64,000 bases of DNA from Magnetospirillum sulfuroxidans (GTDB taxonomy: Bacteria > Pseudomonadota > Alphaproteobacteria > Rhodospirillales > Magnetospirillaceae), in NCBI RefSeq assembly GCF_018224925.1, contig NZ_JAGTUF010000014.1, positions 35,988 through 99,987 of the forward strand, given 5' to 3'. A model generated the notes under the pieces. That model searched no databases. It saw only the letters and a program-made list of their open reading frames with translations, and was not told the DNA's origin. A program made the translations under genes and the position numbers. Shown here one piece after another: positions 36,674-44,861 of this stretch; position 1 is the stretch's first letter; every line of letters begins with the position of its first letter.

Positions 36674-38428
36674 GTGGCCGAGGAAATAAGGATCAAATAC
36701 AGCGACTACCGGCGCGAAACCCGGGTCCGCAAGCGGTCACTCAGTTTCAGCAAGCTGACCCGGCTGGCGGCCAAGCGCCGGGCCGAGGCGGGGGCGCCGC
36801 GCTGGCGGCGGGTCCATTTGAATGCCCCCCAAGTGGTCAACATCCTCAGCCCCTATATTGGCGGCAAGGTCGGAGAGCAATTTCGCGCCATCGCCCCGCT
36901 GGCCGTCTATCTGGCGGTCTTTCAGTTGCTGGTGCTGCACCAGCATATCGAGCAGCCGTGGTCGGTGTTCGGCGGCCTGATCGCCACCTTGGTCGGCTTG
37001 ATGCTGTTCATGGAAGGCCTGCGCCTGGGGCTGATGCCGTTCGGCGAGACCATCGGCCATTATCTGCCGCGCCATCACGGTTTGACGGCGGTGCTGGTGG
37101 TGGCGTTGATGCTGGGGATGGGGGTGACGTTCGCCGAGCCGGCCATCGGCGCCTTGCGTGCCGCCGGTGCCTTGGTCCAGCCCCAGCGCGCGCCTTATTT
37201 GTACGCCATGCTCAATGGCTGGGCCCATTGGCTGGTGCTGGCGGTGGCCATCGGCGTCGGCTTGGCCGCCATCATCGGCATGCTGATGTTTCTGCGGTCC
37301 TGGAGTCTGAAGATTCCCGTCACCTTGTGCACCCTGGGGGCATTGGGCTTGACGGTGTTGATGGTCGATGATCCGGCCCTGGCCCCCCTGGTCGGGTTGG
37401 CCTGGGATTGCGGCGGCGTCACCACCGGGCCGGTGACGGTGCCGCTGGTCCTGGCCTTGGGCATTGGCGTCGCTGGTTCGGCCGGCAAGGGCGAAAGTTC
37501 GTTGGTTGGTTTCGGCATCGTTACCTTGGCGTCGCTGTTGCCGGTGCTGGCCGTGCTGGCGCTGGGCTTGCTGCTGGCGGCTTTGGTGACGCCGGATCAG
37601 GCCATGGCCTTGGGCCGTGCCGCCGCCGAGACGTCATGGACGAGCAAGACGCCGGCGGCGGAAATCATCTCGGCCTTGCGCGCCATCTTGCCCTTGGTGG
37701 TTTTTCTGGCTTTGGTCGCCCGTTTCGCCCGTGCCGCCATCGCCGACCGGCCGGTTCTGATCTTCGGCATCGCCTTGGCCTTGGCCGGCATGGCCTTGTT
37801 CAATATCGGCCTCAGCTATGGGTTGGCGGCGCTGGGCGGGCAAACCGGCAATGTGGTGCCGGGGGCCTTTGCTTTCTTGCCCGGCCTGAACGGTTCGCCC
37901 ATGTATGATTACGGCATCGGCGTTGCCGTCGCCGTCTTGTTCGCGGTGGTGTTGGGCTTTGGCGCCACCATCGCCGAGCCGGCGCTTAACGCCATGGGGG
38001 CGACGGTGGAAACCTTGTCCAATGGCGCTTTCGGCAAGCGCATGCTGATCTGGGCGGTGTCGGCCGGGGTCGCCACCGGCCTGGGGCTGGGGGTGCTCAA
38101 GCTGGTCTTGGCCTTGCCGTTGTGGTGGTTCTTGCTGCCCGGCTATGGCTTGGCCCTGGTGATGACCTGGTTATCGACCGAGACCTTTGTCAATGTCGGC
38201 TGGGACAGCGCCGGGGTCACCACCGGTCCGGTCACCGTGCCGCTGGTGTTGGCCATGGGGTTGGGCTTTGGCGGCGCCGTCGGCGCCGTCGATGGTTTCG
38301 GCTTGCTGGCCTTGGCCTCGCTTGGTCCGATATTGTCGGTGCTGGGTTTGGGCTTGTTCATCCGCTTGCGGCACCGTCTGTCCGCCATCCCCATTTTGTT
38401 GACCGACCCGCAGGAGGCGGGATCATGA
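36674..38428 (+). CDS. DUF1538 transporter-like membrane protein with internal duplication
   Basis: A 584-residue polytopic membrane protein with about a dozen hydrophobic segments after a basic N-terminal region of ~65 residues. Two halves repeat the same signature: WDCGGVTTGPVTVPL near residue 244 and WDSAGVTTGPVTVPL near residue 510, each followed by a glycine-rich helix; GVTFAEPAIGAL and GATIAEPALNAM form a second repeated pair. This inverted-repeat-like layout is typical of secondary transporters; the substrate is unknown. The GTG at 36674 has AAGGGGG upstream. The stop overlaps the next gene as ATGA. Confidence 0.85.
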   Translation: MAEEIRIKYSDYRRETRVRKRSLSFSKLTRLAAKRRAEAGAPRWRRVHLNAPQVVNILSPYIGGKVGEQFRAIAPLAVYLAVFQLLVLHQHIEQPWSVFGGLIATLVGLMLFMEGLRLGLMPFGETIGHYLPRHHGLTAVLVVALMLGMGVTFAEPAIGALRAAGALVQPQRAPYLYAMLNGWAHWLVLAVAIGVGLAAIIGMLMFLRSWSLKIPVTLCTLGALGLTVLMVDDPALAPLVGLAWDCGGVTTGPVTVPLVLALGIGVAGSAGKGESSLVGFGIVTLASLLPVLAVLALGLLLAALVTPDQAMALGRAAAETSWTSKTPAAEIISALRAILPLVVFLALVARFARAAIADRPVLIFGIALALAGMALFNIGLSYGLAALGGQTGNVVPGAFAFLPGLNGSPMYDYGIGVAVAVLFAVVLGFGATIAEPALNAMGATVETLSNGAFGKRMLIWAVSAGVATGLGLGVLKLVLALPLWWFLLPGYGLALVMTWLSTETFVNVGWDSAGVTTGPVTVPLVLAMGLGFGGAVGAVDGFGLLALASLGPILSVLGLGLFIRLRHRLSAIPILLTDPQEAGS

Positions 38429-38787
38429 CCCTGACCATTCCGGTTCTGACCGACGTTCATCTGATCACCTGCATCGTCCAGCGCGGTCGCGCCGATGCCG
38501 TGGTCCAGGCCGCCATCGAGGCCGGGGCCGAAGGCGCCACCATCCACTTTGCCCGTGGGACCGGGTTGCGGGAAAAACTGGGGTTGCTGGCGGTGGCGGT
38601 GAATGCGGAAAAGGAAGTCATTTCCATCGCCGTGTCGCGCGACCAGCTGAATTACGTGTTCGAGCGCATGTTCCTGGCCGGCAAGCTGGACACGCCGGGC
38701 ATGGGCTTCATGTATGTCACTCCGGTCGAGCGCGCCGCCACCCATATCCCTCCCGAAATTTTGGAGAAACTGATCGGTGAGCGCTGA
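38425..38787 (+). CDS. PII-like regulatory protein 1
   Basis: A 120-residue protein with the GlnB fold pattern: LITCIVQRGRADAVVQAAIEAGAEGATI, then KEVISIAVSRDQLNYVFERMFLAGKL and the B-loop-like TPGMGFMYVTPVE. The T-loop is not of the canonical GlnB type and has no Tyr51 for uridylylation. Its position inside a coupled operon with DUF1538 suggests it gates that membrane protein, as PII-type proteins do for AmtB or SbtA. The ligand is unknown. Confidence 0.8.
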   Translation: MTLTIPVLTDVHLITCIVQRGRADAVVQAAIEAGAEGATIHFARGTGLREKLGLLAVAVNAEKEVISIAVSRDQLNYVFERMFLAGKLDTPGMGFMYVTPVERAATHIPPEILEKLIGER

Positions 38788-39118
38788 GCCGAGCCATTGG
38801 TTGATCCGCTGCGTTGTCGTCGGCGGCGCCACCCGGCCGTTCTTGTCGCGATTGGCGCGGGAGAAGGGGGTGTGGAATTTCTTTTTCAACGGCTCGCGCA
38901 GTGCTGTCGCCGACCACAGCCGCACCCGTGCCCGCGTGGTGCAATTCGTCGAAAACGAGGAATTCTTCATTGTCGTCGAGAGCGAGCGCCTGAGCGAGAT
39001 CATGGAGTTTTGCTACGTCAGTCTGCATCTGGATCAGCCCGGCCGCGGCACCTTGTACGTGACCCCGACCGAACGGGTCAGCGGCTTTGTCTTGACCGAG
39101 GACGCGGCGTTGGACTGA
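38777..39118 (+). CDS. PII-like regulatory protein 2 (divergent)
   Basis: A 113-residue second PII-like protein: HWLIRCVVVGGATRPFLSRLARE at the N-terminus, EEFFIVVESERLSEIMEFCYVSL in the middle and GRGTLYVTPTERVSGFVL as the last strand pair. It diverges more than its neighbour and has an N-rich loop (FFFNGSRSAV) in place of the T-loop. The GTG start overlaps the preceding gene by 11 bases. Two unequal PII-like subunits could form separate trimers or a mixed one. Confidence 0.7.
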   Translation: MSAEPSHWLIRCVVVGGATRPFLSRLAREKGVWNFFFNGSRSAVADHSRTRARVVQFVENEEFFIVVESERLSEIMEFCYVSLHLDQPGRGTLYVTPTERVSGFVLTEDAALD

Positions 39119-39174
39119 CAAGTGTTTGCGTGTGTGCCCACCCATGCTATGGTCCCGGCGCTATTTCGCCGCAT

Positions 39175-40965
39175 ATGGGCAACCAATTGAGCAAACACAA
39201 GATTTCCCTGGATCACTCGTCCCGATCACTGATGCGCCGCCTGATCAAGGAGGGGATGCGTCCGTATCTGGGCAAAGTCATCCTGGCCGCCCTGTGCATG
39301 GGTATTTCCGCCGCCGCCACCGCCGGCTATGCCCTGCTGATGGATCCGGTGATCAACGACATTTTCGTCAATCGGCGCTCTGAGCTGCTGTGGCCGCTGG
39401 CTTTGGCGGTGCTGGGCACCTTTATCGCCAAGTCGTTCGCCGGCTATGGCGAGGCGGTGTTGCTGTCGAAAGTGGGCTTGCAGGTCATCGCCGACATGCA
39501 GAACCGGCTGTTCCGCCACTTGATGCGGCTTGACGTCCAGTTCTTTCATGACATGCAGACCGGGCGCATCTTGTCGCGGCTGACCAACGATGTCGCCGCC
39601 ATGCGCTTCGCCGTTTCCAACGCCTTGACCGGCCTGTGCAAGGACGCCGCCGAGGCGGTGTTCCTGATCGCCGCCATGTTCTATCAAGACTGGCAATTGG
39701 CCACTTTCAGCTTCATCTTCTTTCCCATCGCGGTGCTGCCGATCGCCCGTCTGGGCAAGCGCATGCGCAAGGTCAGCGCCAATACCCAAGAACAGCAGGC
39801 GCAACTGACCATCTATCTGGAACAGGCGATCCAGGGGATCCGCGTGGTCAAGGCCTATGGCATGGAAGATTACGAGGATCGCAAGGTCGGCGGTCTGGTC
39901 GGCACCTTGCGCGATCTGACCTTCAAGGCTGCCCGGGTGCGTTCGGCGTCGTCGCCGATCATGGAATTCCTCGGCGGTTTCGCCATCACCGTGGTCATCG
40001 TTTATGGCGGTTCGCGCGTGATCGAAGGCCCGACCACGCCGGGCGCCTTCATGTCCTTCATCACCGCGTTGATGCTGGCCTATCGGCCGTTGAAGAATCT
40101 GGCCAATTTGAACACCAACCTGCAAGAAGGCCTGGCCGCCGCGTCCCGTTGTTTCTCGGTGCTCGATACCGAGGCGGTGATCCGCGACCGTGCCGGCGCC
40201 CAGGATCTGGTGTTGCGCGAAGGCAATGTCCGCTTCGACGGCGTGTTCTTCACCTATGACGGCATCAAGGCGGCGCTGGACGGGGTGTCCATGGACATTC
40301 CCGGCGGCAAGACGGTGGCCCTGGTCGGGCCGTCGGGGGCGGGCAAAAGCACCATTCTTAATCTGCTGCCGCGATTTTACGATGTCACCGACGGCAATAT
40401 CGCCATCGACGGCACCGATATCCGCGACGTCGGCATGGATTCCCTGCGGGCTCGGATTTCCCTGGTCAGCCAGGAAATCGTCCTGTTCGACGACACCATC
40501 CGCGCCAACATCGCCTATGGCCGTTTTGGCGCTACCGACGAGGAAATCGAGGCCGCCGCCCGTGCCGCCGCCGCCCATGATTTCATTTTGTCGCTGCCCG
40601 ATGGCTATGACACCATGGTGGGCGAGCGCGGACTCAATTTGTCGGGCGGTCAGCGTCAGCGCTTGGCCATCGCCCGCGCCATGTTGAAGAACGCCCCCAT
40701 TTTGTTGCTGGATGAAGCGACCAGCGCGTTGGACACCGAATCCGAACGCCAGGTGCAGACGGCGCTGGAGCATCTGATGAAGGGGCGCACCACCATCGTT
40801 ATCGCCCATCGCCTGTCCACCGTGGTCAATGCCGATCTGATCCATGTGCTTGATCGCGGGCGGGTGGTGGAATCGGGGGATCACAATGCCTTGTTGGCCC
40901 ATGGCGGCGTCTATGCCCGCCTGTATGCCCTGCAATTCTCTGGCGATGTCAGCGACAAGCGCTAA
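39175..40965 (+). CDS. msbA: Lipid A export ABC transporter, ATP-binding/permease
   Basis: A 596-residue half-transporter: six hydrophobic helices in the first ~330 residues and a nucleotide-binding domain with Walker A GPSGAGKST, Q-loop SLVSQEIVLFDD, signature LSGGQRQRLAIARA and Walker B ILLLDEATSAL. It acts as a dimer in the inner membrane to flip core-lipid A. The ATG at 39175 is chosen because the residues before it do not match the family. First gene of a five-gene lipid A/Kdo cluster. Confidence 0.93.
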   Translation: MGNQLSKHKISLDHSSRSLMRRLIKEGMRPYLGKVILAALCMGISAAATAGYALLMDPVINDIFVNRRSELLWPLALAVLGTFIAKSFAGYGEAVLLSKVGLQVIADMQNRLFRHLMRLDVQFFHDMQTGRILSRLTNDVAAMRFAVSNALTGLCKDAAEAVFLIAAMFYQDWQLATFSFIFFPIAVLPIARLGKRMRKVSANTQEQQAQLTIYLEQAIQGIRVVKAYGMEDYEDRKVGGLVGTLRDLTFKAARVRSASSPIMEFLGGFAITVVIVYGGSRVIEGPTTPGAFMSFITALMLAYRPLKNLANLNTNLQEGLAAASRCFSVLDTEAVIRDRAGAQDLVLREGNVRFDGVFFTYDGIKAALDGVSMDIPGGKTVALVGPSGAGKSTILNLLPRFYDVTDGNIAIDGTDIRDVGMDSLRARISLVSQEIVLFDDTIRANIAYGRFGATDEEIEAAARAAAAHDFILSLPDGYDTMVGERGLNLSGGQRQRLAIARAMLKNAPILLLDEATSALDTESERQVQTALEHLMKGRTTIVIAHRLSTVVNADLIHVLDRGRVVESGDHNALLAHGGVYARLYALQFSGDVSDKR

Positions 40966-41006
40966 TGGGCTGGTCTGGATCAGGGCGTTAGAACGGAGAA
41001 TCCTGC

Positions 41007-41699
41007 GTGGGATTGGCCAAGCGCATCGGTAAGAACGAAACCATCCGAGGCTTTCTGTGCTGGTTGGCGGCGCAGTACATCCGGCTGATTTGGCTGACCG
41101 GGCGTTGGCAGGTGGAAAACGGCCATATCCCGGTTGCCTTTTGGGATCAGGACAAGCCGTTCATTCTGGCCTTTTGGCATGGCCGCTTGCTGATGATGAT
41201 GAAAAGCTGGCGACCGGGCGTGCCCATCCACATGCTGGCCAGTGAACATCGCGACGGCCAGTTGATCGTGCGGACGTCGGCTTATTTCGGCATCGGTTCG
41301 GTGACCGGATCGACGTCTCGCGGTGGCGTCGCGGCGCTGCGGGCGATGATGCGGCTGCTGAAAGCGGGGGAATGCGTCGGCATTACTCCCGATGGCCCCA
41401 AGGGGCCGCGCATGCGGGCCACCGACGGCATCATCACCTTGGCCAAGCTGTCGGGATGTCCGATCATTCCGCTGACCTATTCGGTGTCGCCGCGTCCGTT
41501 GCTGCGGTCGTGGGATCGCTTTTTGGTGCCGCGGCCGTTCGGGCGCGGCGTGTTCATCTGGGGTGAGCCGATCTGGGTCGGGCGCGATGCCGATGTCGAT
41601 CAGGTCGAGGCCTTGCGCCAGCACATCGAGCAGACCCTGAACGCCATGGCCGACCGGGCCGACGGCTTGATGGGGCAAGAGCCGGTGGCGCCGGCATGA
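41007..41699 (+). CDS. DUF374 lysophospholipid acyltransferase-like protein
   Basis: A 230-residue acyltransferase-fold protein of the DUF374 family. The family blocks are FILAFWHGRLLMM, SEHRDGQLI, GSTSRGGVAALR and ITPDGPKGPRM; the HxxxxD acyltransferase pattern is represented by the SEHRDG segment. It has a GTG start. It lies between msbA and waaA and probably adds or transfers a group during lipid A assembly; its exact reaction is not established. It overlaps waaA by 4 bases (ATGA). Confidence 0.88.
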   Translation: MGLAKRIGKNETIRGFLCWLAAQYIRLIWLTGRWQVENGHIPVAFWDQDKPFILAFWHGRLLMMMKSWRPGVPIHMLASEHRDGQLIVRTSAYFGIGSVTGSTSRGGVAALRAMMRLLKAGECVGITPDGPKGPRMRATDGIITLAKLSGCPIIPLTYSVSPRPLLRSWDRFLVPRPFGRGVFIWGEPIWVGRDADVDQVEALRQHIEQTLNAMADRADGLMGQEPVAPA

Positions 41700-42961
41700 T
41701 GTATGGACTTTACCGGATCGCCTCACGCGTGCTGGGGCCTGTCATCGCGATTTATCTGAACCGGCGGATGGCGCGGGGGAAGGAAGACCCGCGACGCTTT
41801 CCCGAACGCAAGGGAATTGCCAGCCAATCCCGCCCGCCGGGGCCGTTGGTCTGGCTGCACGCCGCCAGCGTCGGCGAGGCCTTGTCGTTGTTGCCGTTGG
41901 TTGATCGTCTGCTGGCGCGCAAGCTGGGGGTGCTGATGACCACCGGCACGGTGTCGTCGGCGACGCTGATGGCGGAGCGATTGCCGGCCGGGGCGATTCA
42001 TCAATTCGTGCCGGTGGATCGCGTCGCCTGGATCCGGCGTTTCCTTGATCACTGGCGGCCCGATCTGGTGCTGTGGGCCGAATCCGATTTTTGGCCCAAT
42101 ATCCTTTGCGAAATAAAGGCCCGCCGGCTGCCGCTGATCCTGGTGCAAGGGCGGGTGTCGCCGCGTTCCTTGGATGGGTGGAAAAAAGCGCCGGGCTTTA
42201 TCGCCAACATCTTGGGCCGGTTTGATTTATGCCTGGGACAGACGCCGGGCGACGCCGAGCGGCTGCGTGTCTTGGGCGGCGGCGATTGTCGGTGCGTGGG
42301 CAATTTGAAACAGGCGGTGCCGCCATTGCCTTGCGACGAGGTGGAATTGGCGCGTCTGCGCCACGGCGTGGGCGACCGGCCCTTATGGTTGGCCGCCAGC
42401 ACCCATTCCGGCGAAGAGGCGTTGGTGGGGCGTGTCCACCGCCATCTGGCCGAACGGTTTCCCCGCTTGTTGACGGTGATCGTCCCCCGCCATCCCCACC
42501 GGGGCGGCGAAATCCAGAGCGAGTTGAAAGCCTTGGGGCTGTCGGCGCGACGGCGTTCAGCCGGCGACGGCGTTGATGATGGTGTCTATATCGCCGACAC
42601 CATGGGGGAATTGGGCTTGTTTTATCGGCTGGCCCCCATCGTGTTCATGGGCAAAAGCCTGTGTGTCGAGGGGGGGCAGAATCCGTTCGAACCGGCGCGG
42701 CTGGGGGCGGCGGTTCTGTTCGGCCCGCGCATGAGCAATTTTCCCGACATGGTGCCGTCCATGCTGGCCGCCAAAGCGGCGGAAACGGTGGCGGACGAAG
42801 TCGCGCTGACCCAGGCGGTGGAAAAATTGCTGGCCGCTCCGGAAATATTGCGGGATCGACGCGCCGCCGCCCTGGGGTGGAGCGAGGCCGAGGCCGGTGC
42901 CCTGGATGCGGTGATCGGCGCATTGCGTCCCTGGTTGGAGGCGTTGGATGCGCGCGCCTGA
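41696..42961 (+). CDS. waaA: Kdo transferase
   Basis: A 421-residue GT-B glycosyltransferase adding 3-deoxy-D-manno-octulosonic acid to lipid IVA at the inner membrane. The N-terminal membrane-proximal helix is followed by WLHAASVGEALSLLPL, TTGTVSSATLM, LVLWAESDFWPN and, in the C-terminal half, AASTHSGEEALV, IVPRHPHRGGEI and GQNPFEPARLGAAVLFGP. These are all hallmark blocks of KdtA/WaaA. Overlaps lpxK by 14 bases. Confidence 0.96.
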   Translation: MMYGLYRIASRVLGPVIAIYLNRRMARGKEDPRRFPERKGIASQSRPPGPLVWLHAASVGEALSLLPLVDRLLARKLGVLMTTGTVSSATLMAERLPAGAIHQFVPVDRVAWIRRFLDHWRPDLVLWAESDFWPNILCEIKARRLPLILVQGRVSPRSLDGWKKAPGFIANILGRFDLCLGQTPGDAERLRVLGGGDCRCVGNLKQAVPPLPCDEVELARLRHGVGDRPLWLAASTHSGEEALVGRVHRHLAERFPRLLTVIVPRHPHRGGEIQSELKALGLSARRRSAGDGVDDGVYIADTMGELGLFYRLAPIVFMGKSLCVEGGQNPFEPARLGAAVLFGPRMSNFPDMVPSMLAAKAAETVADEVALTQAVEKLLAAPEILRDRRAAALGWSEAEAGALDAVIGALRPWLEALDARA

Positions 42962-43916
42962 ATTCTGGCGCCATCAGGGGTGGCCGGCACGTCTGCTGGC
43001 GCCGTTGGCGCGTCTGTATGCCTGGGGCGGCCGCCGCAAACGCCAAGCGGGGGGCGGCTTTCGTGCCGCCATGCCGGTTATTTGCGTCGGCAATATCGTC
43101 GCTGGCGGCGCCGGCAAGACTCCGGTTTGCCTGGCTTTGGCCGCCGACCTGCGGGCGCGGGGGCATCAACCGCATTTTCTCACTCGTGGCTATGGCGGTA
43201 CCGAGGTCGGGCCGCGTCTGGTCGATCCGCTGCGCCACAACGCCGAACGCGTCGGCGACGAAGCCTTGCTGCTGGCCGCCCATGCCCCCACCTGGGTGTC
43301 GCGATGCCGCCCCGATGGCGCCATCGCCGCCGCCGAATTGGCGGCCGAGGCGCTGATCATGGATGACGGCTTCCAAAACGGTTCGTTGCGCCATGATCTG
43401 GCGCTGGTGGTGGTCGATGGCGGCTATGGTTTTGGCAATGGCCGGGTTATTCCCGCCGGTCCCTGCCGCGAACCGGTGGCCGAAGGGCTGGCCCGTGCCG
43501 ATGCGGTGGTGCTGATCGGTGACGATCACGCCGGCGTCGCGGCTTGGATCGGGGCTTTGCCCGTGCTGCGCGCCCGCCTTGTGCCCGGTCCCGAAGCCCA
43601 GGCTTTGCGCGGGGCCAAGGTTCTGGCTTTTGCCGGCATCGGTCGGCCCGAGAAGTTTTTCACCACATTGCGCCAATGCGGGGCCGAAGTGGTGGCCGCC
43701 TATCCTTTCACCGATCATCACGCCTATGGTCGGGGCGAGGTGCTTGAATTGCTGGATGAAGCGGCGGCCCAGGGGGCGATCGCGGTGACCACCGCCAAGG
43801 ATGCGGTGCGTCTGCCCGAAGACCTGCGGGGGCGGGTTCAGGTTCTGACCGTCAGCTTGCAGTGGCAAGACCCGACGGCGGTGGATCATCTGTTGGAGCG
43901 TTTGTCATGGCGCTGA
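42948..43916 (+). CDS. lpxK: Tetraacyldisaccharide 4'-kinase
   Basis: A 322-residue membrane-associated P-loop kinase that phosphorylates the 4' position of the lipid A disaccharide. The Walker A motif reads GNIVAGGAGKTPV; LTRGYGG, VGDEALLLA, LIMDDGFQNGSLRHDLALVVVDG and the PAGPCREP segment are typical of LpxK. Its order after waaA is common in alphaproteobacteria. Overlaps the following acyltransferase gene by 10 bases. Confidence 0.96.
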   Translation: MRAPEFWRHQGWPARLLAPLARLYAWGGRRKRQAGGGFRAAMPVICVGNIVAGGAGKTPVCLALAADLRARGHQPHFLTRGYGGTEVGPRLVDPLRHNAERVGDEALLLAAHAPTWVSRCRPDGAIAAAELAAEALIMDDGFQNGSLRHDLALVVVDGGYGFGNGRVIPAGPCREPVAEGLARADAVVLIGDDHAGVAAWIGALPVLRARLVPGPEAQALRGAKVLAFAGIGRPEKFFTTLRQCGAEVVAAYPFTDHHAYGRGEVLELLDEAAAQGAIAVTTAKDAVRLPEDLRGRVQVLTVSLQWQDPTAVDHLLERLSWR

Positions 43917-44785
43917 TTTCCAAGCCGTTGCGGCAAAGACTGGAAGCCCTGGCGGCCGGGATGTTTTTGGCCGTGTTGCGTAATCTGCCGGTCGATTGGG
44001 CCTCGGGGCTGGCTGGGGGATTGACCCGGATCATCGGGCCGCATCTCAAGGTCTCGGCGGTGGCGCGGCGCAATCTGGCGCGGACGTTCCCCGATAAAAG
44101 CCGCGCGGAAATCGAGACCGTCATTGTTGAGATGTGGGAAAATCTGGGACGGGTGGTCGGCGAGTTTCCGCATTTGGACTGGCTGATGGACAATCGGGTC
44201 GAGGTGATCGGGGTCGAGCATATCCACGCCCTGCGCGATGACGGCATGCCGGGCCTGTTCGTTTCCGCCCATCTGGGCAATTGGGAACTGGCGGGCCTGT
44301 GCGCCATGCGCGAAGGCGTTCCCATCACCTTGGTCTATCGCGCCGCCAATAATCCCTGGACCGAGGCTTTGTACCGGCGGTATCGCGCCGCCGCCGCCAG
44401 CGGCGGGCAGATCGCCAAGGGGCCAGAGGGGGCGCGGGCGATCATGGAGGTGATGAAGACCGGCGGCCATGTGGGCATGCTGGTCGATCAAAAGATGAAT
44501 GACGGCATCGCCGTCCCCTTCCTGGGACGTGAGGCGATGACCGCTCCGGCGGTCGGGCGTTTCGCCGTGCGTTTCAAATGCCCGGTGGTGCCGGCGCGGG
44601 TGGAACGGTTGGGCGGCGCCCGGTTCCGCATCACCTTGTTTCCGCCGGTGCTGCAAACCTTGTCCGGCGACGCCCACCAGGACACGCTGAACCTGATGAA
44701 CACCATCAACGACCAGATCGGTGAATGGGTGCGCGAACGGCCCGGCCAATGGCTGTGGCTGCACAAACGCTGGCCCGAGAACTGA
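43907..44785 (+). CDS. lpxL: Lipid A late acyltransferase (LpxL/HtrB family)
   Basis: A 292-residue membrane-associated acyltransferase that adds a secondary acyl chain to Kdo2-lipid A. The catalytic HxxxxE-type motif is SAHLGNWEL; PITLVYRAANNPWTE, KGPEGARAIMEVMKTGGHVGMLVDQKMNDGI and the final WLWLHKRW are family blocks. The ATG at 43907 lies inside the end of lpxK, so translation is coupled. Last gene of the msbA cluster. Confidence 0.92.
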   Translation: MALISKPLRQRLEALAAGMFLAVLRNLPVDWASGLAGGLTRIIGPHLKVSAVARRNLARTFPDKSRAEIETVIVEMWENLGRVVGEFPHLDWLMDNRVEVIGVEHIHALRDDGMPGLFVSAHLGNWELAGLCAMREGVPITLVYRAANNPWTEALYRRYRAAAASGGQIAKGPEGARAIMEVMKTGGHVGMLVDQKMNDGIAVPFLGREAMTAPAVGRFAVRFKCPVVPARVERLGGARFRITLFPPVLQTLSGDAHQDTLNLMNTINDQIGEWVRERPGQWLWLHKRWPEN

Positions 44786-44819
44786 TCCTGTCGCCATGTG
44801 ACGGTCGCTATGTCTAAAA

Positions 44820-44854
44820 CCAAATCCCCATGGGTTTCACGCGCGGGGATTTGG
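44820..44854. terminator. Hairpin terminator between convergent lpxL and the glycan gene
   Basis: CCAAATCCCC and GGGGATTTGG form a 10-bp perfect stem between the two stops. On the minus strand it is followed by TTTTAG; on the plus strand by a short CTTAC tandem (CCTTACCTTACCTTACC). Confidence 0.7.
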
Positions 44855-44861
44855 CCTTACC

